Assembly: GCA_017407755.1 (NCBI GenBank)
Contig: JAFQVY010000010.1
Span: 124,001 to 188,000, forward strand
Direction: 5' to 3'
From: Clostridia bacterium
GTDB lineage: Bacteria > Bacillota > Clostridia > Oscillospirales > Acutalibacteraceae
DNA: 64,000 nt
The notes below the pieces were generated by a model, which saw only the letters and a program-made list of their open reading frames with translations, ran no database searches and had not been told where the DNA came from. Shown here one piece after another: positions 41,514-51,205 of this stretch. Within the stretch, counting starts at the first letter, position 1; every line of letters begins with the position of its first letter. A program made the position numbers and the translations under genes.

Positions 41514-43403
41514 ATGAGCAGAATTAATGTACTTGATAAACATGTAGCCGAGCTTATTGCTGCAGGCGAGGTTGTAGAAAGACCCTCCTCCGTTATAAAA
41601 GAGCTTGTTGAAAATTCTATTGATGCAGGCTCAACTAATATCACCGTTGAAATCAAAAACGGCGGTAAAACCTTTATACGTGTAGCCGATAACGGTTGCG
41701 GAATTGAGCGTGACGACGTGAAAATCGCTTTTTTACGCCACGCTACAAGCAAGGTTAAGATTCAGGACGACCTTGACTCTATAAGCACCTTAGGTTTTCG
41801 CGGTGAAGCGTTGGCGTCGGTCAGTGCTGTTTCCAATGTTGAGCTGATTACTTGTGCCGATACCGAAGAAGTAGGAACATTTTATTCTGTCTCTGCAGGA
41901 GAGGAAGTCGAGCTTTCTGACATAGGCTGTCCCAAGGGCACTACAATTATTGTAAGAGACTTGTTTTTCAACATTCCTGCACGCCAGAAGTTTCTAAAGA
42001 AAGATGTTTCCGAAGGCAACGCCATAGCTCAGGTAATTGACCGAATTGCACTTTCTCACCCTGAGATAGCTTTTACCTTTATCCGTGACTCCAAGGTTTC
42101 CTTAAAAACCTCTGGCGACGGAAAGTTAAGCTCTGCAATTTACTCTGTTTTCGGCAGAGATTTTGCAACCTCAATGCTTGAGGTTGACTATAAATTAGGT
42201 CAGATTGAGGTAAAGGGATTTATCTCAAAGCCTGAGTCCGCCCGCCCTACCCGCAGTATGCAAACCTTTTTTGTAAACGGACGCTTTGTCAAAACCCGTA
42301 CTGCCGCTGCGGCAGTTGACGAGGCGGCAAAAGGCAGTGTTATGGTTGGAAAATTCCTTTCCTGTGTTCTTAACATAAATATGTCTTTTTCTGCCGTTGA
42401 CGTAAATGTTCACCCTGCAAAAATCGAAGTCAGGTTTGCAAATGAGCGTCCTATCTTTGACGCTGTTTATCATGCAGTCAAATCTGCACTTTTATCAAAC
42501 GACGAAAGAAAGAAAGCACAGCTTTTTTCAAATATAGTTGAAAAGCCAAAAATTGAGCCTTTTACATATTCTACCGTTAAATCAGCACCACCGGTTTCAA
42601 AACCTGCACCAAAGCCCTTGTATGAGCGTACAGTTGCTGTTTCTGATTTTAAGGAAAAAACCGAAAACTTCCTTAAATCCTTGGAAATAATTAAAGAGGA
42701 CGAAATTAATCGAGAAGTAAAGCCTCAACCGATTATAGAAGATAAACCACAAATTATTTCTCAGCCGATAGTTATAAATAAGGAGCCTAAGGTAGAAGAA
42801 GCCCCCGTTATCCTTGACAGTGTCTTTGAAAAAAAGGAAGAAGACTTCAAATATGTTGGCGAAGCTTTTTCCACGTACATAATAATTGAAATCGAAAACA
42901 AACTGATGCTTGTGGACAAGCACGCCTTGCACGAGCGGATTATTTATGAAAAGCTTAAAAGCGAATGTAACACCTACAGCCAGATGCTTTTAATGCCTGT
43001 TACCGTCACTTTGCAAAAAGACGAGTATAATGCGGTCCTTGATAATCTCGAAATTTTCAGAAAAGCCTCCTTTGAGGTTGAAGATTTTGGCAATGGTAAT
43101 CTTTTAGTCAGAAGCTGTCCGCAGTTTCTTGACTCGGCAGATATTGAGTCAAGTGTTGCCGAAATGGCTTCTTACCTTATGCAAAATAAGCTTGATATAA
43201 GCACAGAAAAAATGGATTGGATTTACCATAACGTTGCCTGCCGTGCGGCTATAAAGGCGGGTAATAAATCAAAAACTCCTGAGCTCATTGATTTAGTAAA
43301 GCAAATGCTTTCTAATCCTCAGCTAAAAACCTGCCCTCACGGCAGACCTGTGTGTATTGAGCTTACTAAAAATGAAATTGAAAAGCAGTTTGGCAGGGCA
43401 TAG
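41514..43403 (+). CDS. mutL: DNA mismatch repair protein MutL
   Basis: A 629-residue GHKL ATPase and endonuclease. ATP motifs are ELVENSIDAG, DNGCGI and STLGFRGEALASVSAVS. A Pro/Lys-rich linker spans about 345-430. The C-terminal endonuclease motif reads DKHALHERIIYE rather than the usual DQHA form, and CPHGRP is present near the end, so nicking activity is expected. AAGGAGGTG precedes the ATG. It is followed after 2 bases by miaA. Confidence 0.96.
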   Translation: MSRINVLDKHVAELIAAGEVVERPSSVIKELVENSIDAGSTNITVEIKNGGKTFIRVADNGCGIERDDVKIAFLRHATSKVKIQDDLDSISTLGFRGEALASVSAVSNVELITCADTEEVGTFYSVSAGEEVELSDIGCPKGTTIIVRDLFFNIPARQKFLKKDVSEGNAIAQVIDRIALSHPEIAFTFIRDSKVSLKTSGDGKLSSAIYSVFGRDFATSMLEVDYKLGQIEVKGFISKPESARPTRSMQTFFVNGRFVKTRTAAAAVDEAAKGSVMVGKFLSCVLNINMSFSAVDVNVHPAKIEVRFANERPIFDAVYHAVKSALLSNDERKKAQLFSNIVEKPKIEPFTYSTVKSAPPVSKPAPKPLYERTVAVSDFKEKTENFLKSLEIIKEDEINREVKPQPIIEDKPQIISQPIVINKEPKVEEAPVILDSVFEKKEEDFKYVGEAFSTYIIIEIENKLMLVDKHALHERIIYEKLKSECNTYSQMLLMPVTVTLQKDEYNAVLDNLEIFRKASFEVEDFGNGNLLVRSCPQFLDSADIESSVAEMASYLMQNKLDISTEKMDWIYHNVACRAAIKAGNKSKTPELIDLVKQMLSNPQLKTCPHGRPVCIELTKNEIEKQFGRA

Positions 43404-43405
43404 CT

Positions 43406-44365
43406 ATGAACGACTATAATAAACCAAAGGTAATTGCCGTAGTAGGCCCTACTGCATCAGGTAAAACGGCTCTTTCTGTAGAAATCGCAAAACGCTTTGA
43501 CGGCGAGGTTATTTCTGCTGATTCAATGCAGATTTACAAGGGTATGGATATTGCCACCGCTAAACCTACAGCTGAAGAAATGCAAGGCATAAAACATCAT
43601 CTTGTGGATTTTTTTCCTGCCCAAAGCTTATTTTCCGTAGCCGCGTATGTAGATTTAGCGCACAAAGCAATCAGCGAAGTCCTTTTAAAGGATAAACTTC
43701 CCGTAATTGCCGGTGGCACAGGACTTTACGTAGATAATCTACTTTCGGGCACTTCCTTTACAGAGGGCGAAACAGACTTCGCTTTAAGAGCTGAGCTTCA
43801 AGCAAGGCTTGATAATAACGGTCTGGATTCTCTTCTTGATGAGCTTAAATCGATTGACACCCAAAGCTTTGAAAAGCTCAGTGTGGAGAGAAACCCTAAA
43901 AGAATTATCCGCGCTTTGGAGATTTTTAAAACTACAGGCATTACAATGACTGAGCAAAACAAGCTCTCTAAGCCTTCTGACGCTCCTTATGAAAGTGTGA
44001 GAATTGGTCTTGATTTTAAAGAACGCTCTAAGCTTTACGACAGAATAAACATGAGAGTTGACCTTATGCTTGAAGCGGGGCTTTTAAATGAGGCTGAAAG
44101 CTTTTTTAAAACCGATGCAAGCAACACGGCAGTGCAGGCGATCGGATACAAGGAGCTCGAACCTTATTTTAAATCAGGTGCTCCTCTTGAAGAATGCATC
44201 GATTCGCTCAAGCAAGCTACCCGCAGATACGCCAAACGTCAGCTTACTTGGTTCAGACGCGACAAAACTACAAATTGGTTTTTTGTTGACGAATATAAAT
44301 CTTCTGATGAGCTTATTAAGGCGGTTACTGATTTTTTAATAACAAAAGGATTTGATTTAAAATGA
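43406..44365 (+). CDS. miaA: tRNA dimethylallyltransferase
   Basis: A 319-residue enzyme adding dimethylallyl to A37 of tRNAs reading U-starting codons, the first step before MiaB. Walker A is GPTASGKTAL, followed by ISADSMQIYKGMDIATAKPT and VIAGGTGLYVDNLL. The substrate-binding end has RRYAKRQLTWFRRD. It overlaps the next gene by 4 bases (ATGA). No hfq follows, unlike Bacillus. Confidence 0.96.
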   Translation: MNDYNKPKVIAVVGPTASGKTALSVEIAKRFDGEVISADSMQIYKGMDIATAKPTAEEMQGIKHHLVDFFPAQSLFSVAAYVDLAHKAISEVLLKDKLPVIAGGTGLYVDNLLSGTSFTEGETDFALRAELQARLDNNGLDSLLDELKSIDTQSFEKLSVERNPKRIIRALEIFKTTGITMTEQNKLSKPSDAPYESVRIGLDFKERSKLYDRINMRVDLMLEAGLLNEAESFFKTDASNTAVQAIGYKELEPYFKSGAPLEECIDSLKQATRRYAKRQLTWFRRDKTTNWFFVDEYKSSDELIKAVTDFLITKGFDLK

Positions 44366-45648
44366 AAAAAGAAATCCTGAAAAAAATAGGCATCGTTGCA
44401 GTTGTGTTTACAATAGTAATTTATGTTGTAATTACAGCTGTTAATGCTAATATGAAAAATTCCAACGAGCTTGAAACCGAAATCGCAGTTAAATATGACT
44501 ATAGCGAAAGTATTTCTGCCAAGGCTACAATTGTTCGTGATGAAACTTTAATTAACAACGTAACCGACGGTGTAGAATACTATATGGTAAATGACGGCGA
44601 TAAGGTTGCCGTAGGCTCTGTTGTTGCAAAGGTTTTTGCTGACGAGACCGATGCACTTTTTTATAACAAGGTTCAGGAAATTGATGCAAAAATAGCCGTT
44701 TTGGAAAGCCTTAATACGCCCTACGATAACGTTTCTACTGATTCAGCAGTAGACGCTCAGATTTATCTTAACATTAAGAGTCTCTTAGGTTCTGTTAACG
44801 AGGGCAATTTCAAAGACAGAGATTTAGCCTCTCAGTCCCTTGTGTATTCAGTTAACCAACGCCAACGTATTGTAGGAACGGTTTCCTCGTTTAATTCTGA
44901 AATCCAGTCTCTTCAGCAGGAAAAAGCAAAGTATTCCGAGGCTAGCTCAAGCTACATTGCTGATGTTAAGTCTCCCAAGGCAGGCTATTTCGTTGCTAAT
45001 GTAGACGGTTTTGAAAATGTTTATGACTATGATAAAGTTACCGAGCTTACTGTTGAGGATTTGTCAAAAGAATATATTCCTCAAAATATCTCAGATTCTT
45101 CAGTAGGTAAAATCGTAAGCGGTCTTGATTGGTACATTGTTTGCAAGCTTTCTGCCGACGACGCCCTTTCTCTTTCACATAGCGAAAGCTATCCCGAAAT
45201 TATTTTTTCTTCCGCATCTGAAGAACCTGTTCCTGTTGACCTTGTTGCCCTTAATCAGGCTACCAAGCAAAGTGATGCAGTGGCAGTATTTAAGTGCAAT
45301 TATATGAATAGCACCTTAAGCGGTTTAAGAAACGAAAATATTCAGATTATAATTAATAGCTTTGAAGGTGTCAGAATTTCGAAAGATGCACTTCACGATG
45401 ACTACATACAGGTTGTTGACGGTGAGGGAGAGCTGACAGGTGAAACCGCCCGTGTTCAGGGTGTATATATCCTCCACGGCAATGAGCTTATGTTCAGAGA
45501 GGTATCCGTAATTTATGCCGGCAGTGATTTTGTTATTGTTGACATAAATCCCGAATCTGCAATTCTGAAAAGCGGCAAAACTATAATCATCAATGACCAA
45601 GTTGTTATAGAAGGTGACGATTTGTATGACGGAAAGATTATTAAATAA
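44362..45648 (+). CDS. HlyD-like membrane-anchored adaptor protein
   Basis: A 428-residue protein with one N-terminal membrane helix (about 9-29). A biotinyl/lipoyl-like hairpin follows (YYMVNDGDKVAVGSVVAKVF), then a coiled-coil stretch (about 100-195) and a second lipoyl half (DVKSPKAGYFVANVDG). A beta domain continues to the end. HlyD-like adaptors usually join ABC or RND exporters, but no transporter gene is nearby. Its place between miaA and the YggS/SepF genes suggests a link with envelope or division functions; this is inference. It overlaps miaA. Confidence 0.72.
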   Translation: MKKEILKKIGIVAVVFTIVIYVVITAVNANMKNSNELETEIAVKYDYSESISAKATIVRDETLINNVTDGVEYYMVNDGDKVAVGSVVAKVFADETDALFYNKVQEIDAKIAVLESLNTPYDNVSTDSAVDAQIYLNIKSLLGSVNEGNFKDRDLASQSLVYSVNQRQRIVGTVSSFNSEIQSLQQEKAKYSEASSSYIADVKSPKAGYFVANVDGFENVYDYDKVTELTVEDLSKEYIPQNISDSSVGKIVSGLDWYIVCKLSADDALSLSHSESYPEIIFSSASEEPVPVDLVALNQATKQSDAVAVFKCNYMNSTLSGLRNENIQIIINSFEGVRISKDALHDDYIQVVDGEGELTGETARVQGVYILHGNELMFREVSVIYAGSDFVIVDINPESAILKSGKTIIINDQVVIEGDDLYDGKIIK

Positions 45649-46342
45649 CATTGAGTATAACTATAAAACCATCTGCGAAAACATTGCAAAGGCTGCTCAA
45701 AGGTCAGGTAGAAAATACGAGGATATAACTTTTTTAGCGGCAACAAAGACTGTAGAAGCAGAGTACATAAACTACGCCATTTCACTGGGGCTTAATCATA
45801 TCGGTGAAAACCGTGTTCAGGAACTGCTTTCAAAGTATGAAAGCTACGACCTTGAAAACACTAAGCTTCACATGATTGGCCATCTGCAAACCAATAAGGT
45901 AAGACAGATTGTAGATAAGGTTGATATGATTGAATCTGTAGACTCCTTAAAGCTTGCAAAGGAAATTTCTTTGCAAAGCGAAAAGAGAAATATTTCTACA
46001 GATGTTTTAATTGAAGTCAACATCGGCGGGGAAGAGAGCAAGTCGGGAATTTCACCTGATGAGCTCGATGAACTTATTTGTCAAATTTCCGAACTTCCTG
46101 CAATTAAGGTGCAAGGACTTATGACAATTCCCCCGATTTGTGAAAATAAACAGAAAATTTTTGGATATTTTGAAAATATGCGTAAACTGTTTATTGACAT
46201 ATCATCAAAAAAGATAGATAATATATCTATGAATGTCCTTTCAATGGGTATGTCTGACGATTATGTTGAAGCCATAGAAAGCGGTGCAACATTAGTCAGA
46301 ATAGGTTCCGCATTGTTCGGTGCACGAAATTATAATATTTAA
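45626..46342 (+). CDS. YggS-family PLP homeostasis protein
   Basis: A 238-residue pyridoxal phosphate-binding protein without known catalysis, related to Bacillus YlmE. AATKTV carries the PLP lysine, and HMIGHLQTNK, EVNIGGEESKSG and LSMGMSDDYVEAIESGATLVRIGSALFG are typical. AAGGTGA precedes the ATG at 45626; a GTG at 45614 would overlap that ribosome-binding site. It lies just upstream of sepF, as ylmE does. Confidence 0.93.
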   Translation: MTERLLNNIEYNYKTICENIAKAAQRSGRKYEDITFLAATKTVEAEYINYAISLGLNHIGENRVQELLSKYESYDLENTKLHMIGHLQTNKVRQIVDKVDMIESVDSLKLAKEISLQSEKRNISTDVLIEVNIGGEESKSGISPDELDELICQISELPAIKVQGLMTIPPICENKQKIFGYFENMRKLFIDISSKKIDNISMNVLSMGMSDDYVEAIESGATLVRIGSALFGARNYNI

Positions 46343-46361
46343 ATTACGGAGGTAATGAATA

Positions 46362-46808
46362 ATGGCAGGTTTTGTTGATAAGTTTAAGCGTATGTGGGAT
46401 GCTCCCGATGAAGAATATGAGTATGACGAGTACGGCTACGGCGATAACGACGAAGCTGAAGCTCAGGAAGAAAGATACGAAACTCGTTCTTCTCAGAGAA
46501 ACAAGGTAATCAACATCAATGCAACAGCCAAGCTTGCAGTTGCTCTCTTTAAGCCTGAGCGTTTTGGCGAAGAAACAAGAGCAATTGCTGACGAGCTTCT
46601 TAAAACTCACACTGTTGTATTAAATCTTGAGAATACTAACCGCGATATGTCCAGAAGAATTATCGATTTCCTTTCCGGTGTTGCTTATGCAAACGGCGGC
46701 AAGATTAAAAAGGTAGCTTCAAGCACATTTATCATCATTCCCAACAACGTTGACCTTACAGGCGACGATTTGTTGGACGAACTTGAAAACAACGGCGTTT
46801 ATTTCTAA
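46362..46808 (+). CDS. sepF: cell division protein SepF
   Basis: A 148-residue FtsZ membrane anchor. The N-terminal amphipathic helix (MAGFVDKFKRMW) binds the membrane. An acidic Tyr-rich linker follows, and the globular core begins near VININATAKLAVALFKPERFGE and ends in STFIIIPNNVDLTGD. ACGGAGGT precedes the ATG. ylmG, usually between sepF and ylmH, is absent. Confidence 0.95.
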   Translation: MAGFVDKFKRMWDAPDEEYEYDEYGYGDNDEAEAQEERYETRSSQRNKVININATAKLAVALFKPERFGEETRAIADELLKTHTVVLNLENTNRDMSRRIIDFLSGVAYANGGKIKKVASSTFIIIPNNVDLTGDDLLDELENNGVYF

Positions 46809-46810
46809 TA

Positions 46811-47536
46811 ATGAATGAAACCCGTCTTTTGCTTTCGCGTCTTGACGATTTAGTCTATAAAAGCTACTGCGGTGAGGTTGAAGGCTTAGGCTTTCTTAAT
46901 GAGCTTGAGGTTTCTGTCTCTCATAATTACCTTAATAACCTTAAGGTTGAGCATACCTTTTTCGGCGGCTACCCTGCAGCATCAAGAATGTATCTTTATC
47001 TGAGTGATAACACCGAAGGTTTTAACGATATAACTCCTTTGAAGATTTCGCCCAAGGGCGGTACCCTTACTCACAGGGATTATTTAGGCTCTCTTATGGG
47101 TCTTGGTATAACTCGTGAATGTGTGGGAGATATCCTTTTAAAGGAAGATTTTGCCGTCGTTTTTGTAAGACGTGATATTTCTCACTATATTATGCAAAAT
47201 TTAAGCTCTGTGGGTAGAGTGGGCGTTTCTGTAACCGTTTATGATGATGACCTTACTGCTTTTAGTGCTAATTATAGTGAAGGCGAGATAATAGTTACGT
47301 CAATGCGAATTGATAATTTTATTTCGTCAGTTGCAAAATGCTCACGGCAAAAGGCGAGTGAATATATTTTAAGCGATTCTGTTTTTATCAATTACAGTTG
47401 TGTTGATAAAGTGTCAAAGGTTTTATCAAGTGGCGACACCGTAAGCATTCGCGGTATCGGCAAGTTTAAAATCGGCGAAGTTTTACGTAATACCAAAAGC
47501 GGCAGATTAGTTCTTTCGGTGTTACAGTACAAATAA
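46811..47536 (+). CDS. ylmH: YlmH-family S4-domain RNA-binding protein
   Basis: A 241-residue protein. The N-terminal 150 residues are the YlmH-specific domain (SRLDDLVYKSYCGE, FFGGYPAASRMYLY, ITRECVGDIL). The C-terminal S4 domain contains SSVAKCSRQKASEYI and SSGDTVSIRGIGKFKIG. Related proteins help rescue stalled ribosomal complexes. It starts two bases after sepF. Confidence 0.92.
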   Translation: MNETRLLLSRLDDLVYKSYCGEVEGLGFLNELEVSVSHNYLNNLKVEHTFFGGYPAASRMYLYLSDNTEGFNDITPLKISPKGGTLTHRDYLGSLMGLGITRECVGDILLKEDFAVVFVRRDISHYIMQNLSSVGRVGVSVTVYDDDLTAFSANYSEGEIIVTSMRIDNFISSVAKCSRQKASEYILSDSVFINYSCVDKVSKVLSSGDTVSIRGIGKFKIGEVLRNTKSGRLVLSVLQYK

Positions 47537-47549
47537 AGGGGATGTAAAT

Positions 47550-48362
47550 ATGCTAACTATTGAAGAAATCAAGCAAGTAAGCTTTAGAAAAGCAGGCATC
47601 GGCGGCTATAAACCTGAGGATGTAGATGCTTTTATCGACCAGGTTCTTATAACTATGGAGCAAATGAAAAAGGAAAAGTCCGACCTTGTCAAAAAGATGG
47701 ACATCCTTGCAACAAGAGTTGAGGAGTACCGTGCCGACGAAGATGCTGTGCGCAATGCTATGCTTGCTTCTCAGCGTGTTGCAGACTCTACCATAAAAAA
47801 CGCTAAGGCAAAGGCTGCTCAGATTATAGAAGAATCTGAAAATGCCGCCAAAGCTAAGCTTTATGACCTTAACCTTCAGATTAAAGAGCAAAAAAAGCAG
47901 TATGCTTTACTGCTTTCTGAGTGCAATAAGTTAAGAGAAGAACTTATTTCTGTTTGTAATAAGCACATCATTTCTGCTAAAGAGCTTCCTTCCAAAACCA
48001 AGGTTGAGATTATCGAAAAGCAGATAGAAGATAAATTTCCTACCGATAATTCCGACGAGATTGAACGTGCCGACGAAGTAATGCGTCCTCCTGTTTCGGG
48101 TGAACAGACTGCTGTCAGTGAGCCCGTTGAGGATGTTAAAGCTCCTGAGGTTGAGAATATCACTATTGAAGCTTCTGAAAACGAAAATTCCAACGTAGCT
48201 GATTTTTTTGGTAGTGAAGTAAATCTTATTGACGATTTAAGCGATTCACAAAACGACGCTGATGTTATAGTTGCCGATAAAAAGAAAAAAGGCAAACTTT
48301 TCGGTGTTCTTAAATTCGGCGATGATTATAATATCGACGAAGACAACGATAACGATAAATAA
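47550..48362 (+). CDS. divIVA: DivIVA-family cell-pole protein
   Basis: A 270-residue coiled-coil protein. The membrane-binding start is LTIEEIKQVSFRKAGIGGYKPEDVDAFID, followed by coiled coil to about 150. The C-terminal 120 residues are acidic and disordered, longer than in Bacillus DivIVA, and end in an Asp/Asn-rich tail. It marks negative membrane curvature at septa and poles. AAGGGGATG lies upstream of the ATG. It sits before ileS as in Bacillus. Confidence 0.9.
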   Translation: MLTIEEIKQVSFRKAGIGGYKPEDVDAFIDQVLITMEQMKKEKSDLVKKMDILATRVEEYRADEDAVRNAMLASQRVADSTIKNAKAKAAQIIEESENAAKAKLYDLNLQIKEQKKQYALLLSECNKLREELISVCNKHIISAKELPSKTKVEIIEKQIEDKFPTDNSDEIERADEVMRPPVSGEQTAVSEPVEDVKAPEVENITIEASENENSNVADFFGSEVNLIDDLSDSQNDADVIVADKKKKGKLFGVLKFGDDYNIDEDNDNDK

Positions 48363-48376
48363 TTGGAGAGTAAAAA

Positions 48377-51142
48377 ATGGCACAGGATTATAACAAAACA
48401 CTTAATCTTCCCAAAACCGATTTTCCTATGAGAGCAGGTCTTCCTCAGAGTGAGCCTGTTACCTTAGAGGCTTGGGATAATAAAGACATCTATAATAAAT
48501 TGATGAAGAAAAACGAGGGAAAGCCTCAGTTTATTCTTCACGACGGCCCTCCTTACGCTAACGGTAATATTCACTTAGGCACCGCACTTAATAAGGTTCT
48601 TAAAGATTTTATCGTAAGATATAAGAATATGTCCGGTTTTCATGCTCCATTTGTGCCCGGTTGGGATACACACGGTCTTCCTACAGAGCTTAAAGCAAGA
48701 GCAAAGGCAGGCGTTTCAAGCTCTGATGCTATTTCCGATGTAGAGCTTAGAAAAATCTGCCGTGAGTTTGCCCTCGGTTATCTCGATGACCAGAGAAATC
48801 AATTCAGACGTCTTGGCGTTATCGGTGAGTGGGACAATCCTTACATTACACTTACAAAGGATTTTGAAGCAACTCAGATTGAGATTTTCTCAGAAATGGC
48901 TCAGAAGGGCTATATCTATAAAGGCTTAAAACCTGTTTATTGGTGCCCGGAGTGCAAAACTGCACTTGCAGAGGCTGAAATTGAGTATATGGACATTCCT
49001 TGCTACTCAATTTATGTAAAACTCCCTGTTAAAGACGACCTTGGCAAAATTTCTGCTTTAGGCGTAGACCCTGCTAAGACCTACTTCGTTATCTGGACAA
49101 CTACTACTTGGACTCTTCCCGGTAACGTTGCTATCTGTGTAGGCCCTGAATTTAATTATAACATCATCAAGTGCGGTGATGAGTTCTATATTATGGCTGA
49201 GGAGCTCTATAAGAGCGCTTTCGAAGCCGCCGGCATCGAAGACTATGAGGTTGTTGGCGAGATTAAGGGTTCCGACCTTGAGTTTATGAAAGCAAGCCAC
49301 CCCTTCCTCGACAGAGAATCCCTTGTTATTGTAGGTGACCACGTAACTTTAGAAAGCGGTACAGGCTGTGTTCATACTGCTCCCGGTCACGGTGTAGAGG
49401 ACTACGATGTTTGCCGCAATTACGAAAATATTCCCATTATTGTTCCTGTTGATGCTGACGGCAGACTTACTGAGGAAGCAGGACAGTTCGCAGGACTCTT
49501 AACAGATGATGCCAACAAACCCATTGCTCAGCACCTTGAGGAAATCGGTCTTCTTTTTGCAATTAAAAAGATTGTCCATCCTTATCCTCATTGCTGGAGA
49601 TGTAAGAACCCTGTTCTTTTCCGAGCTACAAACCAGTGGTTCTGCTCGGTTGACGACTTTAAAGATGCTGCTGTTAAAGCAATCGAAACTGCACAGTGGA
49701 TTCCCGGTTGGGGCAAAGACAGAATTACCTCAATGGTAACAGAGCGTAAAGACTGGTGTATTTCCCGTCAGCGCCGTTGGGGTATTCCTATTCCTATCTT
49801 CTTCTGTGCTGATTGCGGCGAGCCTTATATCGACAAAGACGCTATGAAGGCAGTTGCCGACCTTTTCCGTGAAGAAGGCAGTGACGCTTGGTATATTCAC
49901 CCTGCGGAGGAAATCCTTCCTGAGGGTGCTAAGTGTAAAAAATGCGGTCACACTCATTTTGAAAAAGAGCGTGACATTATGGACGTTTGGTTTGACAGCG
50001 GTGTAACTCATGCCGCAGTTTGTAGGGAAAGAGACTACCTCAATTGGCCTGCAGACCTTTATCTTGAAGGTGCCGACCAGTACAGAGGTTGGTTCCAGTC
50101 CTCACTTCTTACTTCCGTTGCCGCTTTCGGTCGGGCTCCTTATAAGGCAGTTCTTACTCACGGCTGGGTTGTTGACGGCGAAGGCAGAAAAATGAGTAAG
50201 TCTCTTGGTAACGGCATTGACCCTCAGGAGGTTGTTGACCAGTACGGTGCTGATGTTCTTCGTCTTTGGGTTGCTTCTTCCGACTACCACGCTGACATCC
50301 GTATTTCCAAAGATATCTTAAAGCAGCTTTCTGAGGCATACAGAAAAATCAGAAACACTGCCCGTTATATCTTAGGTAACATTTCTGACTTTAATCCCGA
50401 TACTGACTCAGTAGTAATTGATGAGCTTATGCCGATTGATAAGTGGGCAATTAACAAACTGAACGAGCTTATTACAAAGGTAAAAGCAGGTTACGATGCT
50501 TACGAGTTCCATCAGGTTTACCACAGCATCCATAACTTCTGTGTTGTAGATATGTCTAACTTCTACCTTGACGTATTAAAGGACAGACTCTATACCGAAA
50601 AGGCTGATTCTAAGGCACGCCGTGCTGCTCAGACAGCTATCTATATTATTCTCGATGCTATGACAAGAATGATTTCTCCCATTCTTGCATACACTTCCGA
50701 CGAAATCTGGAAGTATATGCCTCACTCTGCTAATGCAGATGCTGAGTGTGTTCTCTTTAATGAAATGCCCAAAGCTATAGAGCTTTCTCTTGATGAGAAC
50801 TTTATCTCTGACTGGGACAAAATCCACGACCTTCGTGATGTTGTTAAGAAGCAGCTTGAAAATGCGGTTAAGGACAAGCTCATTAAATCTTCTTTAGAAG
50901 CAAAGATTACACTTTCTGCAAGTGGCAGTGAGCTTGAGTTTATCAAGAGTGTTGAAAACGAGCTTGCAGCAGCGTTTATTGTTTCAGCCGTTGAAGTAGT
51001 TGCAGGTGAAGGCGAACTTAAGGTTGACGTTGAAAAGGCAAATGGCGAAAAGTGCGAGCGTTGCTGGGCATTCAGTGAATCTGTAGGTGAGTGTTCTGAG
51101 CATCCCACACTTTGCTCAAGATGTGCCAAGGTTTTAGAATAA
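48377..51142 (+). CDS. ileS: isoleucyl-tRNA synthetase
   Basis: A 921-residue class Ia enzyme. HIGH is in PPYANGNIHLGTALNK and KMSKS in GRKMSKSLGNG. The C-terminal zinc finger has CERCWAFSE and LCSRCAKV. The length and zinc finger match the bacterial (mupirocin-sensitive) type. No T-box leader is present in the 14-base gap after divIVA. Confidence 0.98.
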   Translation: MAQDYNKTLNLPKTDFPMRAGLPQSEPVTLEAWDNKDIYNKLMKKNEGKPQFILHDGPPYANGNIHLGTALNKVLKDFIVRYKNMSGFHAPFVPGWDTHGLPTELKARAKAGVSSSDAISDVELRKICREFALGYLDDQRNQFRRLGVIGEWDNPYITLTKDFEATQIEIFSEMAQKGYIYKGLKPVYWCPECKTALAEAEIEYMDIPCYSIYVKLPVKDDLGKISALGVDPAKTYFVIWTTTTWTLPGNVAICVGPEFNYNIIKCGDEFYIMAEELYKSAFEAAGIEDYEVVGEIKGSDLEFMKASHPFLDRESLVIVGDHVTLESGTGCVHTAPGHGVEDYDVCRNYENIPIIVPVDADGRLTEEAGQFAGLLTDDANKPIAQHLEEIGLLFAIKKIVHPYPHCWRCKNPVLFRATNQWFCSVDDFKDAAVKAIETAQWIPGWGKDRITSMVTERKDWCISRQRRWGIPIPIFFCADCGEPYIDKDAMKAVADLFREEGSDAWYIHPAEEILPEGAKCKKCGHTHFEKERDIMDVWFDSGVTHAAVCRERDYLNWPADLYLEGADQYRGWFQSSLLTSVAAFGRAPYKAVLTHGWVVDGEGRKMSKSLGNGIDPQEVVDQYGADVLRLWVASSDYHADIRISKDILKQLSEAYRKIRNTARYILGNISDFNPDTDSVVIDELMPIDKWAINKLNELITKVKAGYDAYEFHQVYHSIHNFCVVDMSNFYLDVLKDRLYTEKADSKARRAAQTAIYIILDAMTRMISPILAYTSDEIWKYMPHSANADAECVLFNEMPKAIELSLDENFISDWDKIHDLRDVVKKQLENAVKDKLIKSSLEAKITLSASGSELEFIKSVENELAAAFIVSAVEVVAGEGELKVDVEKANGEKCERCWAFSESVGECSEHPTLCSRCAKVLE

Positions 51143-51155
51143 TAACTTTACCTTT

Positions 51156-51181
51156 AAGCGGTGTATAAACATACACCGCTT
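51156..51181 (+). other. intergenic hairpin between ileS and lspA
   Basis: A perfect 11-bp stem AAGCGGTGTAT/ATACACCGCTT has a 4-base AAAC loop. No T-run follows, so it is more likely an mRNA-processing or stability element or a weak attenuator than a terminator. Confidence 0.6.
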
Positions 51182-51205
51182 GATGTGTATTATTAGGAGG
51201 ATAAT

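Noticed and set aside
41492-41752. Minus-strand frames inside mutL and other long genes
   Set aside because: They lack ribosome-binding sites, lie antisense to well-supported genes and show no known motif.
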